A model generated the notes under the pieces. That model worked only from the letters and a program-made list of their open reading frames with translations, was not told where the DNA came from and did no database searches. Source: an uncultured Rhizobiaceae group bacterium (GTDB lineage: Bacteria; Pseudomonadota; Alphaproteobacteria; Rhizobiales; Rhizobiaceae). Taken from it: a DNA stretch of 64,000 nucleotides. Of the stretch, positions 1 to 9,776 are shown piece after piece. The translations under genes and the position numbers were made by a program. Positions within the stretch are counted from its first letter, which is position 1, and every line of letters starts with the position of its first letter. The DNA lies in the NCBI GenBank assembly GCA_937958815.1, contig CALGMR010000006.1:124001-188000 (forward strand), read 5' to 3'.

Positions 1-2
1 TG

Positions 3-254
3 TGCGCAGAAATGATGTCTTTGGAGAATGTGCGTGCAGCGCTTGATGCACAGATTGAATTTCTAAAGGAAGAACTTTCACAAATTGACAGTGAGGTGCG
101 TGAGATAGATTTAGCCGGCGCAGATTGGGTGGCCAATTATGGTCGCGCATGTTTGTCACAAGGACTGGAATACATCCAAAGCAACCGATCAGCTCTAGAG
201 GACATAGCTGGGACAAGCTTGCCAAGTACCAACAAACTAATTGCAGCGGAATAG
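3..254 (+). CDS. C-terminal part of a protein entering from left of the window (possibly a TetR-like regulator of the RND pump)
   Basis: Reading frame is open to the window edge; helical composition; sits directly upstream of the RND operon. Family not certain. Confidence 0.45.
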   Translation, partial: CAEMMSLENVRAALDAQIEFLKEELSQIDSEVREIDLAGADWVANYGRACLSQGLEYIQSNRSALEDIAGTSLPSTNKLIAAE

Positions 255-266
255 GAATTGCTGGCT

Positions 267-1418
267 ATGAAATTGCGCGGATCACACTTAGTTGCACTGG
301 CCATTTTGGCAGCTGTCGGCGGCTGGATGTTCACAGGCGAGTTGATTTTGGGCGGACAAGCCGACCCCAATGCAACGACTATCGTGGAGCGGGAAGCCGA
401 AAGAACGCAAGAAGCTTTTCGTGTTCGGGTGGCTGAAATTCAACCATCACAGCGCGTTGAGACGCTCACTGTTCGCGGCAGAACGCAATCTGATGCAATT
501 GTGAGTGTGCGCGCTGAAACTGGTGGAACCGTTGAAACACGTTTGGTTAAAAAAGGTGATTTCGTCGAAGCTGGCGACCTTCTTTGTGAGATAGATAAGG
601 GCGTGCGCGAGGTTCAATTGACACAAGCACAAACGCTTCTCGAGCAAACAACTGCTGACTATGAAGCGAGCGAAAAGCTTGTGAAACGTGGTTTTGCGAC
701 TTCATCACGCCTGCGCAGTTTGAAGGCGGCAGTGGACAGCGCGAAATTTTCGGTGGCAACTGCAAAACAAGAAATGAAGCGCACAGAAGTTCGCGCTTCT
801 GTATCTGGTCAAGTTCAATCGCCGCTGGCTGAAGTCGGGGACAATCTCGCCGCTGGCGGTGTTTGTGTCACATTGATTGATACCGACCCGATGCTGTTTT
901 CTGGACAACTTCCAGAGCGGGAAATTTCATCCGTAAAGGTTGGGATGGATGCGACAGTGACATTGATTTCAGGTGCAGAAGTTGACGGAAAAATTCGTTT
1001 CATATCGCGTGTTGCTGACCCCAATACACGCACGTTCACAATTGAAATTGAAATGCCGAACAAAGACCAATCCATTCGTGATGGTCTAACCGCAGCGGCA
1101 TCAATTGGTCTTTCGCCAACCGATGCTTACCAGTTGAAACCAAGTTGGTTGACGCTGGAAGACGATGGCGCGGTGGGTGTTCGGGTTGTGGATGCTGAAA
1201 ACAAAGTCAGGTTTGTTCCATTGAAAATTATTGCTCAAGAAGACGACAGTGTCTGGGTTGAGGGCCTCACAGCAGGTATGCGAATTATAACACTTGGCCA
1301 GAACTTCGTTGCGGCTGGACAAACGGTTGAAGCCGTTACTGCTGCGCAAATGAAGGAGCTGGAAAAAGCCAAACAAGATAAGAACAAGCAAGGCAAAGCT
1401 GCGGAGGCAAACTCATGA
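267..1418 (+). CDS. RND efflux periplasmic adaptor subunit (HlyD/MFP family)
   Basis: N-terminal hydrophobic signal/anchor, biotinyl-lipoyl-like segment (VRAETGGTVETRLVKKGDFVEAGDLLCEID), coiled coil; 4-nt overlap with the permease gene. The ORF track starts at 258. Confidence 0.9.
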   Translation: MKLRGSHLVALAILAAVGGWMFTGELILGGQADPNATTIVEREAERTQEAFRVRVAEIQPSQRVETLTVRGRTQSDAIVSVRAETGGTVETRLVKKGDFVEAGDLLCEIDKGVREVQLTQAQTLLEQTTADYEASEKLVKRGFATSSRLRSLKAAVDSAKFSVATAKQEMKRTEVRASVSGQVQSPLAEVGDNLAAGGVCVTLIDTDPMLFSGQLPEREISSVKVGMDATVTLISGAEVDGKIRFISRVADPNTRTFTIEIEMPNKDQSIRDGLTAAASIGLSPTDAYQLKPSWLTLEDDGAVGVRVVDAENKVRFVPLKIIAQEDDSVWVEGLTAGMRIITLGQNFVAAGQTVEAVTAAQMKELEKAKQDKNKQGKAAEANS

Positions 1419-4400
1419 CCTCTGCTCTTGCAGTTATACTCAGCCGTCCAAAGACGGTTTTGCTGATGATGGTGGTGATGGTGATCGCAGGCGTGATCTC
1501 CTATATCAGCGTTCCCAAAGAAGCCAATCCTGACATTGATGTCCCCGTTTACTTTGTTTCTGTGACGCAGCAAGGCATATCCCCTGGCGATGCCGAGCGT
1601 TTGCTGGTTCGCCCGCTCGAAAGCAAGCTACGTGGATTAGACGGATTGAAAGAAATCACTACGATTTCTGCACAAAGCAATGCGACTGCCGTTCTCGAAT
1701 TCAATATCGGGACAGATAAAACGGAAGTTCTGGCGGATATTCGCGACAAGGTCGATCAAGCAAAATCCGAAATGCCGGCAGATGCCGATGAACCAGTGAT
1801 TGCAGAAACCAACTTTGCCTTGCAGCCGACCATTATCGTCACGCTTTCCGGGCAAGTGCCCGAGCGCACACTGTTTCAATATTCACGTCGTTTAAAGGAC
1901 GAGATTGAAGCCATTAGCACGGTTCGTGATGCGAACCTCTCGGGCAACCGTGAAGAAATGTTGGAAGTTGTTTTGGATCTGGCGAAGCTCGAATCCTACA
2001 ACATCAACCAATCGGAATTGCTGAATGCGCTTTCACAAAACAACCAATTGATCGCTGCTGGCTTTCTCGACAGCGGTTCTGGCCGTTTTAACTTGAAAGT
2101 GCCGGGTCTCGTTGAAAGCGCAAAAGATGTTTACGAAATTCCAATCAAGCAAAACGGCGAAGCTGTTGTCACGCTTGGTGATGTCTCTGAGATTCGTCGC
2201 ACATTCAAAGATCATTCCGCCTATACACGTGTGAATGGCGAGCCTGCAATTGCGCTTGAAGTTGTGAAGCGCATTGGCACCAATATTATCGAGAACAATA
2301 TCGCTGTTCGCAAAGTGGTCGCCGAGTTCTCGAAAGATTGGCCGTCTAGCATCAAAATCAATTACATGCTCGACCAATCGAGCTTTATTGGAGAAGTTCA
2401 AGGCTCGCTCCAAGCGTCGATCATGACGGCAATTATGCTCGTGATGGTGGTCGTGGTGGCCTCTCTTGGCTTGCGTTCGGGTCTGTTGGTGGGTCTGTCG
2501 GTTCCTATCTCATTTGCTGTGGGCTTTCTGATCGTTGGGTTTGCGGGAATGACCGTGAACATGATGGTGCTGTTCGGCATGGTGCTGACGGTTGGTATGC
2601 TGGTCGATGGCGCTATTGTGGTGACCGAATATGCCGACCGAAAACTTGCCGAAGGCATGCCACCGTCAGAGGCCTATACACGCGCTGCGCAATTGATGTT
2701 CTGGCCCGTCGTGTCTTCGACTGCGACGACGCTCGCTGCATTCCTGCCATTGCTTTTGTGGCCTGGCGTTCCCGGCGAATTTATGTCGTTCCTTCCCATT
2801 ATGGTGATCATTGTTCTGTCTGCTTCGCTGATGACAGCCCTGATCTTTTTACCGACGTCTGGCGCGTTGACGGGCCAACACCCCGTTTTCTTTGCCTCCA
2901 TCTTGTTTGGTGGCTTGTTGTCTGGTTTATTTTTAGCGCTGTTAAAAGCATCTGCTTTCAAAGACATCATTGGTCTGGAATGGGCGCATATCACAGAATT
3001 TAGCTCCAAGATTGTGGAAAATTTTGGGGAGACTGGCCTTTCTATACTCATTTTTTTCTTGGCATTGATTGTCTTCGCACTAGCTCTTGCTCGCACTATT
3101 GACTTTTTAGTTCGGCGGAATAGCAAACGAGCCAGCAGCGACGTAGACCCCACGTCGCTCATGTTTACAAGTCAACGCCCCTTGGAAATCAAAAAAGTTC
3201 CTGGCTTACTGCGAGCATATCTGGGCTTTCTCAAACTTGCTTCTGGCAATTTGATCGGCAATGGCCTTGTAATTGGCGCTGTCATCGTAGCGACCTACGT
3301 TGTCATTAATATGTTCAGCGAAAAAAGTGCTGGTCGTGAATTTTTCGTAGACGAAGAGCCTGATGTGGCAATCGTATTGGTGTCTGCGCGCGGCAACCTT
3401 TCTGCAACTCAGGTGCGAGATTTGGTTGGCGAAGTTGAAGCGCAAGTTCTCACCATTCCCGGCATTGAAAATTCCGTTATGACTGCCACGGCACCCGGTG
3501 GCGGCGGTGTAAGCAGCCCATTGGGCGGTGTCCAAGACAAACCCGCCGATGTGGTTGGTGAGTTGCAAATCGAACTGACTGACTTCTGCTGTCGTCGTGT
3601 TGCCTTGGAGATCTTTGACGAAATTAGACAAAAAACGGCCAGCATTCCTGGCATTCGCGTTGAAGTTCGAAAAATTGAAGGTGGCCCGCCAACGGGCAAA
3701 GACATTCGCCTTCAGGTGAAGTCTACGGATTATAATGAAATGGTGGCCGCCGTGTCGCGCAGCCGCACATTCTTTGACACGCTTTCAGGTGTTCAAGATT
3801 TGGAAGACGGACGTCCCCTACCCGGTATCGAGTGGGAACTGAAGGTCGACCGTCTTGAAGCTGGGCGTTACAATGCAGGCATCGTTGCCATTGGATCTAT
3901 GGTGCAATTGGTGACCACAGGCGTGCCAATTGGCAAATATCGTCCCAATGATTCAGAAGATGAACTCGATATTCGCGTGCGCCTTCCAAAAAATGAACGC
4001 ACGTTTGCGGCTCTCGACAAATTGAAGCTTCCGACCCCGAAGGGACAAGTTCCGCTCGCCAATTTTGTAGAGCGTTCTCCGCTGCCTAAGGTGAGTTCGA
4101 TCACGCGCAAAGACGGGCTCTACTCCATGGAAGTGAAAGCCAATCTCATTCCTGGTTTCCAAGAAAGTGGCAAAGCGATCACTCCCGACGACAAAGTTGC
4201 GGAGATCCAGAAATGGCTCGATGCACAGGACTGGCCGAGCAGCATTCAGTTCAAATTTAAAGGCGGTGATGAAGAGCAGAAAGAATCAGGCGCATTCTTG
4301 GCCAAAGCAGCTGGAATCGCCTTGTTCCTCATGTTCATCATTTTGGTGACGCAGTTTAATTCTTTCTACCAAACCATTCTCACCCTCTCCACTGTCGTAT

Positions 4401-5047
4401 TGGCGATTGTAGGCGTGTTGATTGGACTGATGGTCACCGGCCAAAAATTCTCGATCATTATGACGGGCACAGGCGTTGTCGCACTTGCGGGTATTGTCGT
4501 GAACAATGCCATTGTCTTGATCGATACGTTCAATCGTCTGCGTGCAGAAGGAGTAGAAACCCGAGAGGCTGTGCTCAAAACATCTGCCCAACGTCTCCGC
4601 CCGATTATGTTGACCACTGTCACGACCATATTGGGTCTCATCCCCATGGCTTTGCAATTGAACATGAACTTCTTTGAACGCACAATCGCCTACGGTGGCA
4701 TCACGTCCGTTTGGTGGGTTCAGCTTTCAACTGCCATTATTTCAGGACTTGCGTTCTCTACGCTTCTCACACTCATAGTTATTCCAAGCATGTTGGCAAT
4801 GCCTGCAAACATCGTGGCGGCTTTCAATTGGATTACTGGGCGCAAACCAAATACTGCGACAGCACCCGCCTTGGCAGGAACTGTGGTTGAAGAGCGCAAA
4901 GAAGTGGAATTGACCGATCTCAATGACATGATGAATTCGGCATTGAAATCCGGGAGCAAAGTCAAAGACCGATCGGTTGATACAATCCCCAAGCCCGCAA
5001 ACGATCAGGCCAAACCCAAGACTGATTATACAGACGCTGCCGAGTGA
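1415..5047 (+). CDS. RND efflux permease (AcrB/AcrD/AcrF family)
   Basis: 1210 aa with typical RND motifs (SVPKEANPDIDVPVYFVSV, GMVLTVGMLVDGAIVVTEYADR, GVVALAGIVVNNAIVLIDTFNRLR). Confidence 0.95.
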   Translation: MTSALAVILSRPKTVLLMMVVMVIAGVISYISVPKEANPDIDVPVYFVSVTQQGISPGDAERLLVRPLESKLRGLDGLKEITTISAQSNATAVLEFNIGTDKTEVLADIRDKVDQAKSEMPADADEPVIAETNFALQPTIIVTLSGQVPERTLFQYSRRLKDEIEAISTVRDANLSGNREEMLEVVLDLAKLESYNINQSELLNALSQNNQLIAAGFLDSGSGRFNLKVPGLVESAKDVYEIPIKQNGEAVVTLGDVSEIRRTFKDHSAYTRVNGEPAIALEVVKRIGTNIIENNIAVRKVVAEFSKDWPSSIKINYMLDQSSFIGEVQGSLQASIMTAIMLVMVVVVASLGLRSGLLVGLSVPISFAVGFLIVGFAGMTVNMMVLFGMVLTVGMLVDGAIVVTEYADRKLAEGMPPSEAYTRAAQLMFWPVVSSTATTLAAFLPLLLWPGVPGEFMSFLPIMVIIVLSASLMTALIFLPTSGALTGQHPVFFASILFGGLLSGLFLALLKASAFKDIIGLEWAHITEFSSKIVENFGETGLSILIFFLALIVFALALARTIDFLVRRNSKRASSDVDPTSLMFTSQRPLEIKKVPGLLRAYLGFLKLASGNLIGNGLVIGAVIVATYVVINMFSEKSAGREFFVDEEPDVAIVLVSARGNLSATQVRDLVGEVEAQVLTIPGIENSVMTATAPGGGGVSSPLGGVQDKPADVVGELQIELTDFCCRRVALEIFDEIRQKTASIPGIRVEVRKIEGGPPTGKDIRLQVKSTDYNEMVAAVSRSRTFFDTLSGVQDLEDGRPLPGIEWELKVDRLEAGRYNAGIVAIGSMVQLVTTGVPIGKYRPNDSEDELDIRVRLPKNERTFAALDKLKLPTPKGQVPLANFVERSPLPKVSSITRKDGLYSMEVKANLIPGFQESGKAITPDDKVAEIQKWLDAQDWPSSIQFKFKGGDEEQKESGAFLAKAAGIALFLMFIILVTQFNSFYQTILTLSTVVLAIVGVLIGLMVTGQKFSIIMTGTGVVALAGIVVNNAIVLIDTFNRLRAEGVETREAVLKTSAQRLRPIMLTTVTTILGLIPMALQLNMNFFERTIAYGGITSVWWVQLSTAIISGLAFSTLLTLIVIPSMLAMPANIVAAFNWITGRKPNTATAPALAGTVVEERKEVELTDLNDMMNSALKSGSKVKDRSVDTIPKPANDQAKPKTDYTDAAE

Positions 5048-5892
5048 GCCTCGCGCCTTTTGTAATCTCGGTAGCTGAACGGCAGTGAAGCAAGATATGT
5101 CAAACTGCCAGCGGCCAGTATCGTCCATGGGTAACTGAACAGGACAACTACGAACAAAATCAGACCAATCATAACGGGTAATACTAGGTTTTTAGAAATG
5201 CGCTGCCCTGCCCGTTTGCCAGACCATGAGGGAAGATTTGAAACCATGAGAAAGCCGATGAAAAGCACATAGAATATGGTGACTCCCGTCATCCATGTGT
5301 CGCGCTCCATGCCCAACAATCCGAGATAGACTGGCAGCAACACCAACAAAGCACCTGCGGGTGCAGGCACACCTGTGAAAAAATCTACGTGCCATTTTGG
5401 TTTGTCAGGATCCTCCAGCATGACATTGAAACGTGCCAGACGCAGACATCCGCAAATTGCAAACACCAATGCCACAATCCAGCCGATGGATTTTGCTTCA
5501 TTCAGTGTCCAAAGATAAAGAACCAATGCTGGTGTCACGCCGAAATTCACAAAGTCTGCCAAAGAATCCATTTGTTCGCCGAAGGAACTTGTCGACTTTA
5601 GAAAACGCGCAACACGTCCATCCAACCCGTCCAGCAAGGCGGCAAAGACAATGGCCACCACAGCCAAGCCAAAGCGCCCTTCAAAAGCCAAACGAATGGC
5701 TGTCAGCCCAGAACAGATCGCCCCCAACGTAATGAGGTTTGGAACCAACATTCGAAACGGCACATCGCGCAATCTGGAAATTGGTTCCTGATCTTCATCA
5801 GTAAAAAGCGCGGGGGGCTCTTCACCCCTTAGATTTGTAGCAGCCTTGTCCGTCTCACCCTGGGGGTCAAATTCTGGAAATGGTGGCTTCAT
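5026..5892 (-). CDS. pssA: CDP-diacylglycerol--serine O-phosphatidyltransferase
   Basis: CDP-alcohol phosphatidyltransferase motif (LDGLDGRVARFLKSTSSFGEQMDSLADFVNFGVTPA); adjacent to psd. Its 3' end overlaps the convergent RND gene by 22 bp. Confidence 0.93.
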   Translation of the reverse strand: MKPPFPEFDPQGETDKAATNLRGEEPPALFTDEDQEPISRLRDVPFRMLVPNLITLGAICSGLTAIRLAFEGRFGLAVVAIVFAALLDGLDGRVARFLKSTSSFGEQMDSLADFVNFGVTPALVLYLWTLNEAKSIGWIVALVFAICGCLRLARFNVMLEDPDKPKWHVDFFTGVPAPAGALLVLLPVYLGLLGMERDTWMTGVTIFYVLFIGFLMVSNLPSWSGKRAGQRISKNLVLPVMIGLILFVVVLFSYPWTILAAGSLTYLASLPFSYRDYKRREAHSAASV

Positions 5893-6650
5893 TAAATCGT
5901 GCTCGGGGTTGGGCTGGATTTCATGACTTCGCCATGGGCAGCCAGAATTGTTTCACCTGCAATCATTGTCTGACCCAAAGCCACGCGGGGTGTGGCGCCT
6001 TCAGGAATGAACACGTCAACACGAGAGCCAAAGCGGATCAAACCGAAACGTTCGCCCTGCCCAAGGTCATCACCTTCATTGGTCCAGCACAAAATACGGC
6101 GCGCCACGAGGCCTGCGATTTGTACGGCGCCCACTTTGCCATGAGGGCCATCGATCACAACACTATGGCGCTCATTTTCATCAGAGGCTTTATCAAGATC
6201 CGCTGACAAGAATTTACCTGGCTTGTGATGCGATACCAAAACAGGGCCGCGAACCGGTGCGCGATTCACATGACAATTGAATACATTCATGAACACAGTG
6301 ATCCGCATGCGGGGTTCTGTGCCCATATCAAGTTCTGCAGGTGGAACAAATGGGCCAATGGAAGAAATGACCCCATCAGCAGGACTGATAATCAAATCAT
6401 CACTGATGGGCACAACCCGCTCTGGGTCACGAAAAAACAGCGCGCACCAGATCGTTAGGATCAGACCAATCCAGAACAGAGGCTGCCACAGAAAACCCAA
6501 AACAATTGTGACCACAGCAAAGATCGCAATAAAGCGATATCCTTCTTTGTGAATTGGAACCATTGCTGCACGGATTGAATTGGCGATGGACATATTGACG
6601 ACCCCTAGAATTTTGATGTCTTCATACACCAGCCAAGTGCTCGATACCAA
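5892..6650 (-). CDS. psd: phosphatidylserine decarboxylase (short type)
   Basis: [35 protein letters not shown], and C-terminal [13 protein letters not shown] (GS cleavage site). Start may be internal ([18 protein letters not shown]). Confidence 0.93.
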   Translation of the reverse strand: MVSSTWLVYEDIKILGVVNMSIANSIRAAMVPIHKEGYRFIAIFAVVTIVLGFLWQPLFWIGLILTIWCALFFRDPERVVPISDDLIISPADGVISSIGPFVPPAELDMGTEPRMRITVFMNVFNCHVNRAPVRGPVLVSHHKPGKFLSADLDKASDENERHSVVIDGPHGKVGAVQIAGLVARRILCWTNEGDDLGQGERFGLIRFGSRVDVFIPEGATPRVALGQTMIAGETILAAHGEVMKSSPTPSTI

Positions 6651-6666
6651 TAGGCATCAAAACTTA

Positions 6667-7401
6667 TCACGGTGTGACGTTTTGGCTTTGGTGTCGCAGG
6701 TTTGCGAAAAGCGGCCCAGTAATTTCCTTCACCAGCTTTTGGCGCATGGATTCTCCAAAGGTTTTGAAATTCTCCGCATGAAGCAAAAATGCACCTGGGC
6801 CACCAATGACATCATTTTGGTAGTGGGTGTGCAAGGCGTGCCGCGCAAGATCACCCAAATCATATTCGACGGAATGAATGATCAAACCATTGATTGTAAA
6901 TCCCTTTGCAACTGCGGCATCTCTTGCGGCACTGGGATTGTTGTTGTCACTCGTGCCATCACCGGAAACATCAATTGCATATCGGCGACCATCAAATGCA
7001 TTGCGTTCAATCGAAGCCACGCTGAAATTTATGGCTCCTGCAATATCCGTGAAGCCCGTCAACGCTCTTGGCATGTTTGCAAGCTCTTGTGCCAACTTTA
7101 ATGCGGCTGCTTCATTGTTGATGTGGCGCCATGGCACTGAATTTACCTGCTTTCCCGGCCCCGACCATTGCACCACGCTGATCGCCAGCCCCTCCTCCCC
7201 AAGACCGCGGATTGCCCTTAAAACAGATGGATGTCGCATGGCTTCGGATAAGCCTTTGCGTTGCAGTTCATATTCATCCGCATTCACACTTGTGGAACTG
7301 TCCAATGCGAGAACCAGCTCTAATTCAACCTTTTGTTGCGCAGAGGCAGTGCTGAACCCAATGCAAACCACAATCACAAGGATTTGCAGGAGACGCAGCA
7401 T
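6667..7401 (-). CDS. DUF1194 (vWA-like) secreted protein
   Basis: Signal peptide then VELELVLALDSSTSVNADEYELQRKGLSEAMRHP...DVSGDGTSDNNNP. Start chosen at 7401, next to the upstream ABC gene stop. Confidence 0.82.
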   Translation of the reverse strand: MLRLLQILVIVVCIGFSTASAQQKVELELVLALDSSTSVNADEYELQRKGLSEAMRHPSVLRAIRGLGEEGLAISVVQWSGPGKQVNSVPWRHINNEAAALKLAQELANMPRALTGFTDIAGAINFSVASIERNAFDGRRYAIDVSGDGTSDNNNPSAARDAAVAKGFTINGLIIHSVEYDLGDLARHALHTHYQNDVIGGPGAFLLHAENFKTFGESMRQKLVKEITGPLFANLRHQSQNVTP

Positions 7402-7402
7402 G

Positions 7403-9286
7403 TTAGTCTGCTGGCTCATTGCGAGAACGTTTGGCGACGATGCCAAACTCGTCAGCTTCTTGCACAGCGCGGAGCTTTTGCTCTGCCTCGGTCGCTTCCA
7501 GTTGACGGTTCCACATGGAGGCATAGAGACCCTTTTTCTTCAACAGTTTGCCATGTGTGCCACGTTCTGCGATCTCGCCCGCCTCCAACACGATGATTTC
7601 ATCAGCATCAATAATGGTCGACAAACGGTGGGCAATAACAACGGTTGTGCGGTTTTCAGACACAATGTCGAGCGCTGCTTTGATCTCTTGTTCTGTTTGC
7701 GTGTCCAAAGCGGAGGTCGCTTCATCCAAAACAAGAATAGGCGGAGCCTTGAGCAATGTTCTGGCGATTGCCACACGTTGCTTTTCACCACCCGACAGTT
7801 TCAACCCGCGTTCACCTACTTGAGTGTCATACCCTTCAGGCAGGCGTGCAATAAAGTCTCCAATTTGCGCCCGTTCAGCGGCTTGCTTCACATCAGCCTC
7901 TGACGCATCGATCCGGCCGTAACGCACATTGTACGCAATTGTGTCATTGAACAGCACAGTGTCTTGAGGAACCATGCCAATTTCCGCCCGCAAACTGGCT
8001 TGATTGACGTCTCGCAAATCTTGCCCATCAATTTCAATTGACCCATTTTGAATGTCGTAGAAACGGAACAGAAGACGCGAAATTGTGCTTTTACCAGCGC
8101 CCGATGGCCCAACAATTGCGACTGTTTTACCTGCTGGCACATCAAACGATACACCCTTTAAAATCGGGCGATCAGAGTCATAGTGGAAGTCCACATTCTT
8201 GAACGAAATTGCGCCCTGCTCCACAGTCAGCATTGGTGCATTTGGTTTGTCCACCACCTCGGCGGGAACTTCAAGCAGGTCGAACATAGCTTCAATATCG
8301 GTCAACCCTTGTCTGATTTCGCGATAGACAAATCCGATAAAGTTGAGCGGGACTGACAATTGCATGAGGAACATATTGATGAGCACAAAATCACCAATTG
8401 TTTGCTCACCGCGCTGCACAGCCATAGCCGACATCACCATACACGCCAACATGCCGATTGAAAAAATAACGGTTTGTCCGAAATTCAACCAACCAAGTGA
8501 AGTCCATGTTTTGGTGGCGGCTTTTTCGTAACCTGCCATGGAAACATCAAAACGATCTGACTCCATCTTCTCATTGCCAAAATATTTGACTGTCTCGTAA
8601 TTCAACAAAGAGTCGATCGCTTTGGAATTGGCTTCGGTGTCGGAATTGTTCATGTCGCGACGAATTTGAATGCGCCAATCGCTGGCTTTGATGGTGAACC
8701 AAGAATAGGCCCACACCGTCAGTGCAATGACGACCACATAAAGCCAGCCAAAATAATATGCGAAAATGCCTGCATAGAGCGCGAATTCGAGAATGGTCGG
8801 GAACGTATTGAGAATTGTGAAACGCACAATCGTTTCAATTCCCTTGGTGCCCCGTTCGATAATGCGCGACAGACCGCCAGTGCGACGCGCCAAATGAAAA
8901 CGCAATGACAATTTGTGCATGTGCACGAAGGTGCGGTAAGCCAATTGGCGCACGGCGTGCTGGCCTACGCGCGCAAACAAAGCGTCGCGCAATTGGTTGA
9001 AACCCGTCATCACTACACGCGCCACGTTGAACCCTACTACGAGCATGATCGGTGTGGTGAGCGCCAGCGGAAGCCAGCTGATTTCTTGATCAATGCCATC
9101 CAGAGCGTCGGTCGCATATTTGAAGAAAAACGGCACAACAGCCGTTACCAGCTTCGCCAAAACCAAAAATAACGCTGCCCACAGAACGCGCATTTTGAGG
9201 TCTGGACGGTCTGACGGCCACATATACGGCCACAAGTTTACCACCGTCGAGATGGATGATTTATCGGTATTTTTGGAATCGGACAA
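7403..9286 (-). CDS. ABC exporter of the Atm1/HMT1 type (TM-NBD half transporter)
   Basis: Walker A GPSGAGKST, signature LSGGEKQR, Walker B ILVLDEATSALD; N-terminal part typical of Atm1-like exporters (ATDALDG..., FRFYDIQNGSIEIDGQDLRDV). Confidence 0.88.
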   Translation of the reverse strand: MSDSKNTDKSSISTVVNLWPYMWPSDRPDLKMRVLWAALFLVLAKLVTAVVPFFFKYATDALDGIDQEISWLPLALTTPIMLVVGFNVARVVMTGFNQLRDALFARVGQHAVRQLAYRTFVHMHKLSLRFHLARRTGGLSRIIERGTKGIETIVRFTILNTFPTILEFALYAGIFAYYFGWLYVVVIALTVWAYSWFTIKASDWRIQIRRDMNNSDTEANSKAIDSLLNYETVKYFGNEKMESDRFDVSMAGYEKAATKTWTSLGWLNFGQTVIFSIGMLACMVMSAMAVQRGEQTIGDFVLINMFLMQLSVPLNFIGFVYREIRQGLTDIEAMFDLLEVPAEVVDKPNAPMLTVEQGAISFKNVDFHYDSDRPILKGVSFDVPAGKTVAIVGPSGAGKSTISRLLFRFYDIQNGSIEIDGQDLRDVNQASLRAEIGMVPQDTVLFNDTIAYNVRYGRIDASEADVKQAAERAQIGDFIARLPEGYDTQVGERGLKLSGGEKQRVAIARTLLKAPPILVLDEATSALDTQTEQEIKAALDIVSENRTTVVIAHRLSTIIDADEIIVLEAGEIAERGTHGKLLKKKGLYASMWNRQLEATEAEQKLRAVQEADEFGIVAKRSRNEPAD

Positions 9287-9348
9287 AAAGAAAGGCTTTC
9301 AAATGAAGAAAATTTTGCGGCGCGAACCGCACAAACAGAGCGACTTGA

Positions 9349-9681
9349 TCAACACCAAGTCTCTTTGCAGCAAGACCCCAAAAACGTGTTGGTGACGTTT
9401 GCAAGGTCTTTGAGAACATGTTCGTTGATCACATAACGCGAGCGCGGATGAATGGTTTCCATGCGCAAAATTCCAGCTTCAACCAGCACTTTGATATGTT
9501 GTGAAACTGTGGATTGGGCCAATGGCAATACGTCAGTGATATCTTTGCACCCACAGTCTTTGTGGCATGCAATATGACGCAAAATATCTATTCGGGCTGG
9601 GTTGGAAAGAGCGGCAAAGATGGCTGCCATTTCAACGGAATTGTCAATTTCAAGAGATTTGACGTCTGTGTGGGCGACCAT
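9349..9681 (-). CDS. ArsR/SmtB-family winged-helix regulator, Cys-rich
   Basis: LSNPARIDILRHIA...LAQSTVSQHIKVLVEAGILR; cysteine clusters CHKDCGC and C-terminal CCKETWC. Confidence 0.9.
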   Translation of the reverse strand: MVAHTDVKSLEIDNSVEMAAIFAALSNPARIDILRHIACHKDCGCKDITDVLPLAQSTVSQHIKVLVEAGILRMETIHPRSRYVINEHVLKDLANVTNTFLGSCCKETWC

Positions 9682-9694
9682 CGTACGATTCCCT

Positions 9695-9718
9695 ATTCAT
9701 CGTATTTATACGATGAAT
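9695..9718. promoter_or_regulatory. Perfect palindrome attcatcgtat-tt-atacgatgaat, candidate ArsR operator
   Basis: 11-bp perfect arms and 2-bp spacer, about 14 nt upstream of the ArsR start codon. Confidence 0.7.
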
Positions 9719-9776
9719 GTAAGCGCAGACGGTGCCAGTTGCAAGCAATAGGAGGCAATCTTGCGATTGATACAGA

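Noticed and set aside
2870-3230. Extra segment in the RND permease between TM blocks (SGALTGQHPVFFASILFGGLLSG...RRNSKRASSD)
   Set aside because: Variable-length linkers at this place are common in this RND subgroup as far as I recall; the frame is intact, so not treated as an insertion element.
6878-7903. 341-aa plus-strand ORF
   Set aside because: Antisense to the well-supported DUF1194 and Atm1-type ABC genes; composition is low-quality and matches no family. Shadow ORF.
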